This document shows, piece after piece, positions 1 to 7,707 of a stretch of DNA of 57,428 nt (its first letter is position 1; every line of letters begins with the position of its first letter). The notes beneath the pieces are model-generated. The model made no database searches and was not told the origin of the DNA. It saw only the letters and a program-made list of their open reading frames with translations. This stretch comes from Clostridiales bacterium. GTDB taxonomy: Bacteria > Bacillota > Clostridia > Lachnospirales > Lachnospiraceae. The DNA lies in the NCBI GenBank assembly GCA_020860565.1, contig JAJBUA010000096.1:1-57428 (forward strand), in the 5' to 3' direction. The position numbers were made by a program, and so were the translations under genes.

Positions 1-103
1 GACAGTTTGTTAAAGTACGCCATTTTTTGGCTGTCCTCTACTTTCTTTCACAGTAGAAACCTCCTTTGATATGCGCTGTTTCCGGCATCCATAATCCGGG
101 AAC

Positions 104-138
104 TACTACAGAACCTGCCACTGGCAGCTCCTGTAGTA
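104..138. repeat. Hairpin-forming short repeat
   Basis: The arms TACTACAG (104-111) and CTGTAGTA (131-138) pair, and an inner stem TGCCA/TGGCA is nested inside. The core AACCTGCC-C-GGCAGCTC recurs in the ilvD-ilvB gap near 22479-22499, so it may be a small dispersed element. The function is unknown. Confidence 0.5.
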
Positions 139-146
139 TGCTATGA

Positions 147-195
147 CAAAAAAATGCCCGCCTGCATTCTGTTAAACAACAGAAACAGACGGCTA
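147..195 (-). terminator. Possible rho-independent terminator (minus strand)
   Basis: Read on the minus strand, an imperfect stem (GCCGTCTG...CTGTT / AACAG...CAGGCGGGC) is followed by ATTTTTTTG. It could end a minus-strand transcript entering from the structured 201-282 region, or act as an attenuator ahead of a gene running off the left window edge. Confidence 0.4.
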
Positions 196-200
196 TGTAC

Positions 201-290
201 AGCTAAGACCATGATTCCGTTCTGTTAGCAAAACGGAATTTCTCTTAGACAGAGAACAGCTTTCTGCTAACCGGTCTTAGCTCAAGGAGG
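201..290 (+). ncRNA. Structured RNA candidate with pseudoknot and adjacent Shine-Dalgarno
   Basis: A perfect 10-bp stem joins AGCTAAGACC (201-210) to GGTCTTAGCT (273-282). Inside it are a hairpin ATTCCGTT/AACGGAAT (214-221/232-239) and a hairpin TTCTCT/AGAGAA (240-245/251-256). Seven bases of the first loop (224-230, GTTAGCA) are complementary to TGCTAAC at 265-271, which would form a pseudoknot. An AAGGAGG follows at 284-290. After it there are only short reading frames: a CTG-start frame of about 34 codons (297-402) and a TTG-start frame of about 28 codons (304-390). I do not recognise the structure. The sense strand is uncertain, because inverted repeats fold on both strands. Confidence 0.4.
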
Positions 291-360
291 TTTAACTGAA
301 TATTGAAAATTATCAGATTAAATATGTCAGGGAAGATTATCCCTGTTATTCAGAAAAGAA

Positions 361-412
361 AAAGCGGAATCTGTTTTCGTGTCAGCTAACACGATTTCCG
401 TAGATTCCGCTT
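361..412 (-). terminator. Terminator, probably for the HEPN/MNT operon
   Basis: The arms AAGCGGAATCT (362-372) and AGATTCCGCTT (402-412) pair perfectly, with an inner CGTGT/ACACG stem. On the minus strand the stem is followed by TTTTTCTTTT, which suits termination of the operon ending at 489. A weaker T-run on the plus side would allow bidirectional use. Confidence 0.65.
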
Positions 413-488
413 GTTTTATTTCATTTGTTTAACAAACAATAACTATAAATTTCCATTTTGAAAACAATCATTTAGGAGCGACGGTTAT

Positions 489-893
489 TTATACCTGATT
501 GTCAGAAACATTTATTATACTGTCCGCCCAGTGCAAAATCTCTCCCGCATATTGAATCGCTTCTTTGGCATGCCTGTCTTCCAGGAACAATTCATTCGGA
601 TATCTGACTGCAACGCCATAAGGAGCCAGAGTGTCAGCATAGTCATAAAACTTATCTTCTATATCAACCATATTCTTGATCTGATTTAACAGGAATGACA
701 GATCATGAAGTTTGGGAATTCCGCCCTGCGAACCATAATACATGATTATTGCTTTTATCGCTTTTTCGGCTGATTGCTGGCAATGATAACATATAATTTC
801 CAATGGCTTCGGGTAATAGGTTTCATACAAATGTTTCGCAACTCCTAAGTCAGTAACAGCTAAATCATACCACTCCTTCGTTGTCGATGTCAT
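489..893 (-). CDS. HEPN domain protein (toxin partner of MNT)
   Basis: Predicted HEPN-domain protein of 134 residues. I chose the start at MTSTTKEWY, because the 27 codons upstream overlap the partner gene and do not resemble the family. It shows the helix YHCQQSAEKAIKAI, typical of HEPN proteins paired with minimal nucleotidyltransferases, and a later RYPNELF motif in the place of the family's conserved basic residue. HEPN proteins of this class are usually RNases or their inert relatives, and are neutralised by the adjacent nucleotidyltransferase, often through AMP transfer. The gene overlaps the MNT gene by 29 bases and is its distal operon partner. A classical RxxxxH RNase motif is not clear, so catalytic activity is uncertain. 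Confidence 0.8.
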   Translation of the reverse strand: MTSTTKEWYDLAVTDLGVAKHLYETYYPKPLEIICYHCQQSAEKAIKAIIMYYGSQGGIPKLHDLSFLLNQIKNMVDIEDKFYDYADTLAPYGVAVRYPNELFLEDRHAKEAIQYAGEILHWADSIINVSDNQV

Positions 894-1197
894 AAAGCAA
901 AACCCCCTTTTGATACACTTCATTTTCGATAGAAGGCATATCCTTCCGTTCCTCAAACCTGCTTTTTGTCCCAACCAAAATATCTACAGGACGTTGTTTT
1001 ACTCTACGGACAGCTTTATAAGCTTTTGTTGTTTCCGCAGCAAGATCGGTTACGCCATCTTTAACTACGATATAAAAATCGAAATCGCTTTCCGACGTGT
1101 AAGTGTTATTTGCATAAGAACCAAACAAATAGATTCTTAACGGAAGCAGCTGGTCTACAAAATGTTTTTTTAATTCTTCAATTTCCTGTACAGGCAT
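865..1197 (-). CDS. MNT-type nucleotidyltransferase (antitoxin)
   Basis: Minimal nucleotidyltransferase of about 110 residues. The signature GSYA...SDFDFYIVV (about residues 27-46) is the GS-x10-DxD metal and nucleotide site of the DNA polymerase beta-like superfamily, and a third acidic residue is likely in PVDILV. Two in-frame ATGs exist, at 1203 and 1197. The GGGAG at 1207-1211 sits too close to the first, so 1197 is preferred. Family members modify or mask the HEPN partner, and the 29-base overlap with the HEPN gene supports a toxin-antitoxin role. The pair lies directly downstream of the TOTE gene, consistent with a defence island. Cytoplasmic. Confidence 0.82.
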   Translation of the reverse strand: MPVQEIEELKKHFVDQLLPLRIYLFGSYANNTYTSESDFDFYIVVKDGVTDLAAETTKAYKAVRRVKQRPVDILVGTKSRFEERKDMPSIENEVYQKGVLLYDIDNEGVV

Positions 1198-1241
1198 AAT
1201 CATCCACTCCCTTCAAAATTTTTAGGATTGTCCCCGTTTTT

Positions 1242-1270
1242 ATTTTATCATAGTGCAAAAGCATTCGCAA
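1242..1270 (-). promoter_or_regulatory. Promoter of the MNT/HEPN operon
   Basis: TTGCGA (1265-1270) and TAAAAT (1242-1247) on the minus strand are separated by 17 bases, about 40 bases upstream of the MNT start. This is a reasonable sigma-A match judged by eye. Confidence 0.5.
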
Positions 1271-1406
1271 GATGCATACTCTATCGACAATGTAATTATA
1301 TCATTCCCAAATATCCTCGTTACGAATGAAGGTCACCTGCAGCACCTTTTGATACATAAAATACCAAAATATTTCTTGTGACCCTCTGGCCATTTTGGGG
1401 CCTGAA

Positions 1407-4406
1407 TCAAATCATCCTCACTCCCCAATGCTTATCGCTTCCAAATGTCATCCCCAGAAGCTCCGCCGCGATGCTTTTATCCCGGACGCGCATCAGATTA
1501 TCCTCCACGTCTTCTTTCCCAAGGAAATTCATACTGCCATACCATACAAGTTCCCTGTCAATAATACAATAATGTGAACAATAATCTTCCACCAGGTTCA
1601 TTTCAAATCCTGCCTTCCGCATGCGCTCCTGCAATTCCATCCAATACACGCTGTCGCCAAAACCATACATATCCGGTTTCCAGGTGACAATGATCACTTT
1701 CAGACCATTTAACTGTCTTTCCTGCAGAAGACCAATAAGTTCATCCACCTTTTTCCCACTTATCACAGGACTGGAAATAATGATTTCTGTCAGGGCAGCA
1801 CACAAATCCTGAAGAAATCTATCATGGTAAGTGTCTGCATCATAAATCGCACCCGGCAACTCATCTTCTTCCCCTGTGTTTTCTACGCAGACAGCCTCAG
1901 AATACATATCATAGCCGATCAGTTTATACGCTTTCAGACGCTTATAATACATTTTTTCAAACATGTCAATATGGCTGTCCACATAGTCGTATACAATAAC
2001 ATCTTTTTTGCCCTCATAATCCCTGTTCAGGCGGCCGGCGTATTGCTCCACGACATTCCTTCCCGATACGGGCGTCGCCATAATCAAAGTATCCAATCGT
2101 GGAAAATCAAATCCTTCTCCAACTAATTTCCCGGTTCCAATCAAAATCATACTTTCATCTGCCGGAACTTCATTCATCTGAGCAATGATCTCTCTGTGTT
2201 CCTTTTTAGAGTTTTCACCGGAGAGCAAAAATATCTTATCCGCATATCCCTGCAGTCGGTCAAATAATTTTCTGGAATGATCGACATATCTTGACAGAAC
2301 GACCGGCGTCCTGCCGTCATCCACGCATTGTCGGACATCGTGAATGATTATTTCATCGCGGTCATTATTGTTTCTCAGGATTTCATATGCCTCATTCGGA
2401 TGCATCTTTTCACTTCCGAAACGCGGCGCAACCGCTCTGGTAAACCGTGGAATCACCAGATGCGCAATCCCCTGCTCTTTTGCGCGGTCTTTGGCAGTGA
2501 ATTTATAACGAACCGGGCCAAGGAGCATATAATTGATCTTTTCCAAACTATCACCGCGAGCAGGAGTCGCTGTTACCCCGTATACATATTTCGCACATAT
2601 CTCCTGCAAAACATCAACGATCGTATCCGAAGCGGCATGATGGCATTCATCCAGAATCACCATTCCGTATGTCTTCAATCTATCGTGATATTTTCCTTTT
2701 TTACACACGGAACCAACCATGGCAATGTCTATAATCCCTGTGGTAGTATCCTGCGCACCCTGCAGCCTGCCGATCACACTTTTCCGGACTTTAACCCTCC
2801 CGCTCGGAGTCTGATATTCCGGCGGTTTCTCATGAATATCCAGGAATGTCCCTAATGCTTTTTCCCACTGTTCCATCAAAGCAGAAGATTGCAGCAAAAT
2901 CAGGGTATTTACCCGTTTTCTTGCAATCATGTTACAGGCCACTACAGTCTTTCCAAATGCAGTGGCAGCATGTAAAATACCCATGTCATACTTTTCCAAC
3001 ACCTGAACAGCGTTAGTCTGAGACTCTTTTAGTTCTCCGCAAAACTGAACTTCTACCCGCTGTCCCTTGCAGCGTTTATCTTCGATTTCATAGGAAATAC
3101 CCGTACTTTTGCATCGATCTGCAAGCGCATCAAGCAATCCTCTCGGAATCCGGATATATGCATCAACATCTCTTCCCAGATAAATATAACGTGAGTTTTT
3201 AAAATTGGACAGGCCAATTGCCTGGTTCTTATAAAATACCGGATTGCTGAAAGCTGCCAACTCCCGGATCTGATTTCTGATCCTTGCGGTAAGGTTAGAT
3301 CCATCCACATATAAAGCGTCAGCCATTGTGATCCGCAGATTTCCGGTTACATCCTCGGCATGAAACTCCTTCGACTTATTCCACGGCTGTTCCCCGGTTT
3401 TTTCAGAAATTTCATCTAAAGCAACCGACGGCAAAGAGCTGTGAAGGCTCCATTCCTTTATCTTCTGTTCGATAAACTCTCTGGTGAGCTTGCTCTTTGA
3501 TAATAAAACCGACCATTGATCCGGATAGGCATTCCAATATTCGTCCACAAATGCGCTGTTCCCATTCTTAAGCGCCTGTCCCTGCAGAGGCAACGCGATC
3601 AGATTTCCGAATCCCCCTTTCGGCATGTGATCCTGCATCGGTAACATCCGATCATAATATCGAAATGATTTTAAGTCAACGGACTCCGCGCCCTTCTTTA
3701 GAAGCGCATTCCCAAATTTTCTGGCAAGAGCAGCATCAATTTTCCCCTGGAAAAAGATCCACAAATGAGCTCCTTTTCCGGATCTTGATCTTTCCACTAA
3801 TGCGTCGATTCCGTTGATCATGCAGATCTCACGAAGTGCATTCACTTCATCTTTCCATATATCATCCGTATTGGCATAATCGTGCTTATCCGCTCCCTCT
3901 TTATGGTTATCAAAATCATACACGATAAATCGGCAGGTATCATCCGGGAAGAGCGGATATACCCCGATCACATCTTCTGCATCTTTCGATAGACCCTTTA
4001 GATGTGCTATGATTTGTCTTGGTTCCAAAGGAATATATGCCGATGATTTGCACTCCCCGCATTGCTTACGTTTATCTGTTTTCTTCGGACAGTCCGCTTT
4101 CCAGAATTTATAACATTGAGGATAATAATTTGCTGTTCCCTTTGATTTCACAACAGTACGTCTGCTGTAAACGTCCGTTCTTCCCCAGAACATTCTGAAA
4201 AATTTATTGGCGTCCTCTTCCGAAAAATCAGTTCTTGGAATGATGCGGCTCCCCTGATCCGGATCATATGCACCGGCTTTATCAATAAGAGTTTCGGAGT
4301 CAAAACAGATACCCGCTTTTGTGAGTAGCCCTTTCAGGTAGTCGTTTTCTTTTTCTAACTGCTCGATTTTAAGTTTCAGGCTTTCTACTTCATTCATTCT
4401 CTGCAT
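1407..4406 (-). CDS. TOTE conflict system protein: AEP primase - SF2 helicase - PLD fold
   Basis: Protein of 999 residues. Visible in order: a short coiled coil (about 5-30); a four-cysteine zinc site (C98, C106, C116, C119); an archaeo-eukaryotic primase domain with the metal motif YDFDNH (163-168) and SGKGAH (209-214); an SF2 helicase with ATAFGKT (about 481-487), DECH (586-589), GVTATPARGD (about 610) and EQYAGRLNRD (about 795); and a C-terminal phospholipase D-like half (about 860-999) with YGSMNF. This architecture matches the primase-helicase of the TOTE conflict systems proposed for defence against mobile DNA. The PLD motif looks altered: where HxKx4D is expected the chain reads CSHYCIID, so the catalytic His and Lys are not evident. 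The gene starts 18 bases after the broken AlbA_2 gene, so they were probably co-transcribed. Confidence 0.85.
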   Translation of the reverse strand: MQRMNEVESLKLKIEQLEKENDYLKGLLTKAGICFDSETLIDKAGAYDPDQGSRIIPRTDFSEEDANKFFRMFWGRTDVYSRRTVVKSKGTANYYPQCYKFWKADCPKKTDKRKQCGECKSSAYIPLEPRQIIAHLKGLSKDAEDVIGVYPLFPDDTCRFIVYDFDNHKEGADKHDYANTDDIWKDEVNALREICMINGIDALVERSRSGKGAHLWIFFQGKIDAALARKFGNALLKKGAESVDLKSFRYYDRMLPMQDHMPKGGFGNLIALPLQGQALKNGNSAFVDEYWNAYPDQWSVLLSKSKLTREFIEQKIKEWSLHSSLPSVALDEISEKTGEQPWNKSKEFHAEDVTGNLRITMADALYVDGSNLTARIRNQIRELAAFSNPVFYKNQAIGLSNFKNSRYIYLGRDVDAYIRIPRGLLDALADRCKSTGISYEIEDKRCKGQRVEVQFCGELKESQTNAVQVLEKYDMGILHAATAFGKTVVACNMIARKRVNTLILLQSSALMEQWEKALGTFLDIHEKPPEYQTPSGRVKVRKSVIGRLQGAQDTTTGIIDIAMVGSVCKKGKYHDRLKTYGMVILDECHHAASDTIVDVLQEICAKYVYGVTATPARGDSLEKINYMLLGPVRYKFTAKDRAKEQGIAHLVIPRFTRAVAPRFGSEKMHPNEAYEILRNNNDRDEIIIHDVRQCVDDGRTPVVLSRYVDHSRKLFDRLQGYADKIFLLSGENSKKEHREIIAQMNEVPADESMILIGTGKLVGEGFDFPRLDTLIMATPVSGRNVVEQYAGRLNRDYEGKKDVIVYDYVDSHIDMFEKMYYKRLKAYKLIGYDMYSEAVCVENTGEEDELPGAIYDADTYHDRFLQDLCAALTEIIISSPVISGKKVDELIGLLQERQLNGLKVIIVTWKPDMYGFGDSVYWMELQERMRKAGFEMNLVEDYCSHYCIIDRELVWYGSMNFLGKEDVEDNLMRVRDKSIAAELLGMTFGSDKHWGVRMI

Positions 4407-4424
4407 GTACCCTTTATTCGGTCT

Positions 4425-5877
4425 TTAAAAAAACTGATATTTACCTTTTCCTTGTCCGCTTACAGGTTCAATCAAACCAGCCACCCGCATCTTTTTGATC
4501 AGTTCTCCGGCTGAGTAAGATGATACCGAAAGAATATTCATAATCTCTGCCCTGCCGAACGGTTGAAAATAACCTACTGTTTCATAGACCTTCAACATCT
4601 TATCCTTTGTGGGTTGCTTTACATGCAAGCCTGAAATGCAGCCTTGAAAGATAGCTTTTTGTGATTCAAACGTAGCTTTTCCTTCCTCAAACGTAGCTTT
4701 CCCCACTCTTTCAATCGGCACACGATAATTCAAATTATATAATATTACCCAAAACGATGAACTATCTGAATAAAACTTTGGTTCCAGTTCTGGAAGGTAA
4801 TTGGCTGCCGCACGATAATCGCTTTTAATTTTTTTGAAACCACTGCCGCGACGCTCCATATAATTCATCCGGCTGAAAATATCAGCAATAATTGGATTTC
4901 GACGTTTGGAGGGGATCCTGTCTGTGTCCAGATTCTGCACGAAAGTCCCATCACACATGCCACCGGGAGAATAAATCTCCATTCGGTCATCATAAATATC
5001 TATATGAACTTCACTGCCTGTTTCAAGATAATCACGATGAATTAATCCATTGACAAGGCACTCCAGTGCTGCCCTTTCGGGGATATCCGGCATCTCAATT
5101 CTGCCATCAGGTGTTTTTTTTCAGCGTTTTTTTGTGTTATTTTTTATAAACTCTTCTCCATATTGGAGCAGGGAAACCAGACTGCCACTATATTCTTTAT
5201 CGTCCAAAGCTTCCATAACCCCGGAAGCCTTATCCAGACCATACCACCGGGTGCAAAACCAACCGCGAATGACGTATAGGAGCATCATCTGCCAACAATG
5301 CTCCTGCATTTGTGAGTACGCCTGATTCATTCATCAATCCAAAAGAAACAAAATCAGATTCTTCCATTTCCTGACCCGCGCGCAAACGGTAAACCGAACG
5401 CAGTCTTGTAAATGAAAAATCTTTATATTGATAAGGGGACGGCAAACTATCATAGGTTCTTCCTGCTCCTCGCAGAACCAGACGACGAAGATCCGCAGCC
5501 ACTGCCGGAATACTTTCATTCCCAACACGTATAAAAGCAGCTCTCGTCCCGTCGCCCACATAATAATATGGCGTCTCGTCACCAGCAGGTACCCGTAAAA
5601 TGATGAAATCCTTTCCCGCCTCCTGATGTATTTCCAAAATCACCTGAGGAATAGGATCCAGATGCGTCTTGACCGCTTCACTGACTTTTTCAGCAATTAG
5701 CTTGGAATTCTCAAGGCCAATCAGACGCTCATCATCAGAAACTCCGAAAATAAGAACTCCGCCAATTCCATTCGAAAAAGCGCTGACACTTTTCAGCCAG
5801 CTTTTAGGTCGTTTTTCCTCCAGCGACACCTTTTTATCATATTCCGTTGTCTCTCCGATTAATGCTTTGATATTCAA
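4425..5877 (-). pseudogene. Broken AlbA_2 / HATPase_c_4 ATP-binding protein
   Basis: One gene in pieces. The N-terminal part (5877 down to about 5262) carries the AlbA_2 domain (FSNGIGGVLIFGVSDD, IRVGNESIPA). The C-terminal part (to 4425) has the RecG-like HATPase_c_4 region (ALECLVNGLIHRDY, DDRMEIYSPGGM) and a winged helix near the end. An extra base in the CC at 5259-5260 shifts the frame: dropping it joins ...IRHSRL to FCTRWYGLDKASG. Further on, an in-frame TGA at 5121-5123 interrupts NNTKKR-stop-KKTPDGR, where relatives have Trp, consistent with TGG mutated to TGA. The frame after the stop continues unchanged. Intact members are transcription-regulator-like proteins often found with mobile or defence genes. 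The two lesions argue that the gene is dead, unless these are sequencing errors. Confidence 0.88.
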
Positions 5878-6084
5878 TACCCTGCCCCTCCCTCTGTTAT
5901 CATACCATATTGGAAATGACCATTAAGAATCAATTTGCTAAAAAGTCTCACGACGAAAGAATGTCACCTGTGATATTTAATTTTTGTAGTGTTGTCTGCT
6001 CCATAAAGTCCATTCAATCCACAAAATATGGGACAAAAATCATCAAACAACACCAAATATGCCATATTGAAAATTCGTCTCTTA
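5878..6084. other. Gene-free stretch between the broken AlbA_2 gene and the uvrB stub
   Basis: AT-rich DNA with no convincing gene. A minus-strand frame of 33 codons (MAYLVLFDDFC... ending in KIKYHR, about 5964-6065) has no family I recognise and no good ribosome-binding site. The segment begins abruptly where uvrB homology stops, so it is probably one side of a rearrangement junction. Confidence 0.4.
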
Positions 6085-6369
6085 CTAGGACACAAAATAC
6101 TCGACCGCATTCTCAGGGAAAAATTCCTTGAACTCGCTGTACAGCTGCGCGGCAAGGGTTTTATTGTGCGCAATTACCAAAGTGGGCCGGTTGAGCTGTT
6201 CGATGACGTTGGCCATCGTGAAGGTCTTGCCGGAGCCGGTCACGCCTAATAAAGTCTGAAATTGATTGCCTTCCTGGAAGCCTTTGACCAGTTCGGCGAT
6301 CGCCTGGGGCTGGTCGCCGGTGGGCTGGTACTCGCTGTGAAGGATGAAAGGTTTTTGTTCACTTTGCAC
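6085..6369 (-). pseudogene. uvrB: UvrB 5' fragment (excinuclease ABC subunit B)
   Basis: Truncated UvrB of 94 codons, where the full protein has about 660. The start is GTG at 6369, preceded by GGAGG at a spacing of 8. The sequence matches the UvrB N-terminus closely: [17 protein letters not shown], Walker [16 protein letters not shown], and [20 protein letters not shown]. It breaks after NAVEYFVS, where relatives continue YYDYYQPEAY, and runs into TAG TAA. The fragment keeps the Walker A motif but lacks the beta-hairpin and the rest of the helicase, so it cannot work as UvrB. A full copy must exist elsewhere if nucleotide excision repair is intact. Its promoter and leader are preserved, suggesting recent loss or insertion. 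Confidence 0.92.
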
Positions 6370-6417
6370 AAAAGTCACCTCCAAAATCCATAGTAAAAAA
6401 GTTCGTGTATTAGGCAG

Positions 6418-6472
6418 AAATTCGTCCAGGCACATACTCAGTTTTCGATCAAAAGTGCCTTTGGACGAATTT
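6418..6472 (-). other. Long hairpin in the uvrB leader
   Basis: AAATTCGTCCAGGCAC (6418-6433) pairs with GTGCCT-TT-GGACGAATTT (6455-6472), interrupted only by a 2-base bulge. It lies between the promoter and the GTG start of the uvrB stub. There is no T-run, so it is not a simple terminator. No canonical Firmicutes LexA box (CGAAC-N4-GTTCG) is visible. Confidence 0.5.
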
Positions 6473-6558
6473 TGGTCACTAAAATCATTTTCCCGGACTG
6501 TGCGGAAAAGGGGAAATGATACGGAAAATGTAGCGCGCGATCGGTTGCCAATGGGGAT

Positions 6559-6587
6559 ATTATAACAGTTTCCCCTGCGATTGTCTA
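6559..6587 (-). promoter_or_regulatory. Promoter of the uvrB stub
   Basis: On the minus strand TAGACA (6582-6587) and a perfect TATAAT (6559-6564) are 17 bases apart. This gives an untranslated leader of about 180 bases that holds the 6418-6472 hairpin. Confidence 0.65.
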
Positions 6588-6623
6588 CGAGGGCGATCCG
6601 TGACTTTATTTACTTTATACATC

Positions 6624-6648
6624 AAAAAAGGCAGCCGAACTGACTGCC
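6624..6648 (-). terminator. Terminator after the Phd/ParE operon
   Basis: GGCAG-TCAGTTCGG-CTGCC followed by TTTTTT on the minus strand, about 25 bases beyond the toxin gene stop. Confidence 0.75.
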
Positions 6649-6673
6649 ATTACTCTCCCTTACTATCATCCGT

Positions 6674-6985
6674 CTAAATCAAATTTTTATATTCTCTTCT
6701 CCCATCAACGACTGCATATATGGTCACTTCCTTCTTTTCATCATTCACCTTGTAGAACACCAGATGTCTTTCAACAATAAGAACCTTATATCCCTGTTTT
6801 CGCAAAACGGAATATCTCGGCGTGTTGCCTGATAAGGGAAAGTCTCTCAGGCGATTAATTGCTTTTTCTATTTTGTCTAAATAATTCAGAGCTACATCAA
6901 CGCTGCCGGAGTCGTCAGCAATATAAAAAATGATCTCCCTCAACTGTTCATCCGCCTTGTCGGTTCTGAGAATGTTATACTGCAT
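6674..6985 (-). CDS. RelE/ParE family toxin
   Basis: Small toxin of 103 residues. The pattern MQYNILRTDKADEQLREIIFYIA...YLDKIEKAINRLRDFPLSG...GYKVLIVERHLVFYKV...VTIYAVVDGRREYKNLI follows the RelE/ParE fold: N-terminal helices with the DFP loop, then the LVFY and I-Y-V-DGRR strands. Members either cleave mRNA on the ribosome (RelE) or inhibit gyrase (ParE). The C-terminal VVDGRREYKNLI resembles ParE/YoeB-like proteins, but the target cannot be assigned. It overlaps the upstream antitoxin gene by 11 bases, the normal translational coupling for these modules, and a terminator follows. Confidence 0.88.
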   Translation of the reverse strand: MQYNILRTDKADEQLREIIFYIADDSGSVDVALNYLDKIEKAINRLRDFPLSGNTPRYSVLRKQGYKVLIVERHLVFYKVNDEKKEVTIYAVVDGRREYKNLI

Positions 6986-7262
6986 TGCTCTCCCTCTCCA
7001 TCAGCGATTTCCTGATATCAGCAAACGTGTCCTGCACAGGCGCAATTCTGCCAGCCCTTACATCTTCTTCTGCCTCAGCCAGCGTTCTAAGCAGCTCTAA
7101 TTCCGACTTCATCTGATAATAATCCTGTAATCCTAAAATTGCTGTATCTCCACGGCCATTCACTGTAATGATTACCGGTGCCTTTCCTTCTCTGCACTGT
7201 TTGGATATCTCATTGTAATGATTTCTTAAATCAGATGACGGTCTGATCGCTTCCATAATCAT
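6975..7262 (-). CDS. Phd/YefM family antitoxin
   Basis: Antitoxin of 95 residues. The N-terminus (MEAIRPSSDLRNHYNEISKQCREGKAPVIITVNGRGDTAILGLQDY) is the Phd/YefM DNA-binding domain, which normally binds palindromes over its own promoter and represses the operon together with the toxin. The acidic C-terminal tail is the usual toxin-wrapping segment. Two starts are possible, 7262 and 7256. AAGGG lies just upstream of the first ATG, so the second has the better spacing. It is the first gene of a two-gene operon with the RelE/ParE toxin. Confidence 0.88.
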   Translation of the reverse strand: MIMEAIRPSSDLRNHYNEISKQCREGKAPVIITVNGRGDTAILGLQDYYQMKSELELLRTLAEAEEDVRAGRIAPVQDTFADIRKSLMERESNAV

Positions 7263-7368
7263 TCATCCCTTCCTTTTAATAGTCATATTCTATCATAATT
7301 TTCATATCTTTTCAATGGTTATACCCATAATTTCTCTGCTTTTTGATCCTCAAATATGCAATGATCAT

Positions 7369-7707
7369 TTAATCATGTAAAAACTCGTCTACGTCAATCT
7401 CAATCCCTGAAATCGTATCTCCAGCTTCTGTCTCTGACACTTTCTTTGGCATCACATCTTTTATGTAAGCATCCAGTTCCGGTATGTCATCTGGGATAAT
7501 ATTTGCATTGTCACCATACACATCCATAGTGATAAGCTCCTTTGCATGTCCCATCAGCCTCGATACCGCTTTCGGATTAAAGTCACTTTTCAGAAGAAGA
7601 GTACAGTACGAACTCCTCAAGTCATGCCATCGTATATCAGGCAGTCCTGCATCTTTCAACAGCTTCTTATAATGCGGCCAATGAAAATCCTTGCGTCTCC
7701 TGATGAT
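7369..7707 (-). pseudogene. Tyrosine recombinase (integrase) C-terminal remnant
   Basis: The reading frame holds the C-terminal catalytic part of a phage-type integrase: HWPHYKKLLKDAGLPDIRWHDLRSSYC (HxxR box), then LMGHAKELITMDVY with the GH pair and the nucleophile Tyr. The N-terminal arm and core-binding domains and the first catalytic Arg are missing. Homology stops near 7683, and a TAA lies in frame at 7708-7710. Such remnants mark a past integration event. Together with the cut uvrB and cupin genes nearby, it suggests decay of one or more mobile elements here. Unlikely to be functional. Confidence 0.85.

Noticed and set aside
297-402. Short coding frames after AAGGAGG (CTG or TTG starts)
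   Set aside because: Each is under 35 codons with a non-standard start, runs into the terminator hairpin, and matches no family I recognise. Kept only as context for the RNA candidate.
1-480. CRISPR array or tRNA in the structured left region
   Set aside because: The inverted repeats are all different, without regular spacing, and no cloverleaf with a TTCGA-type T-loop could be drawn.
6370-6600. SOS (LexA) box upstream of uvrB
   Set aside because: No CGAAC-N4-GTTCG palindrome or close variant is present in the leader or promoter.
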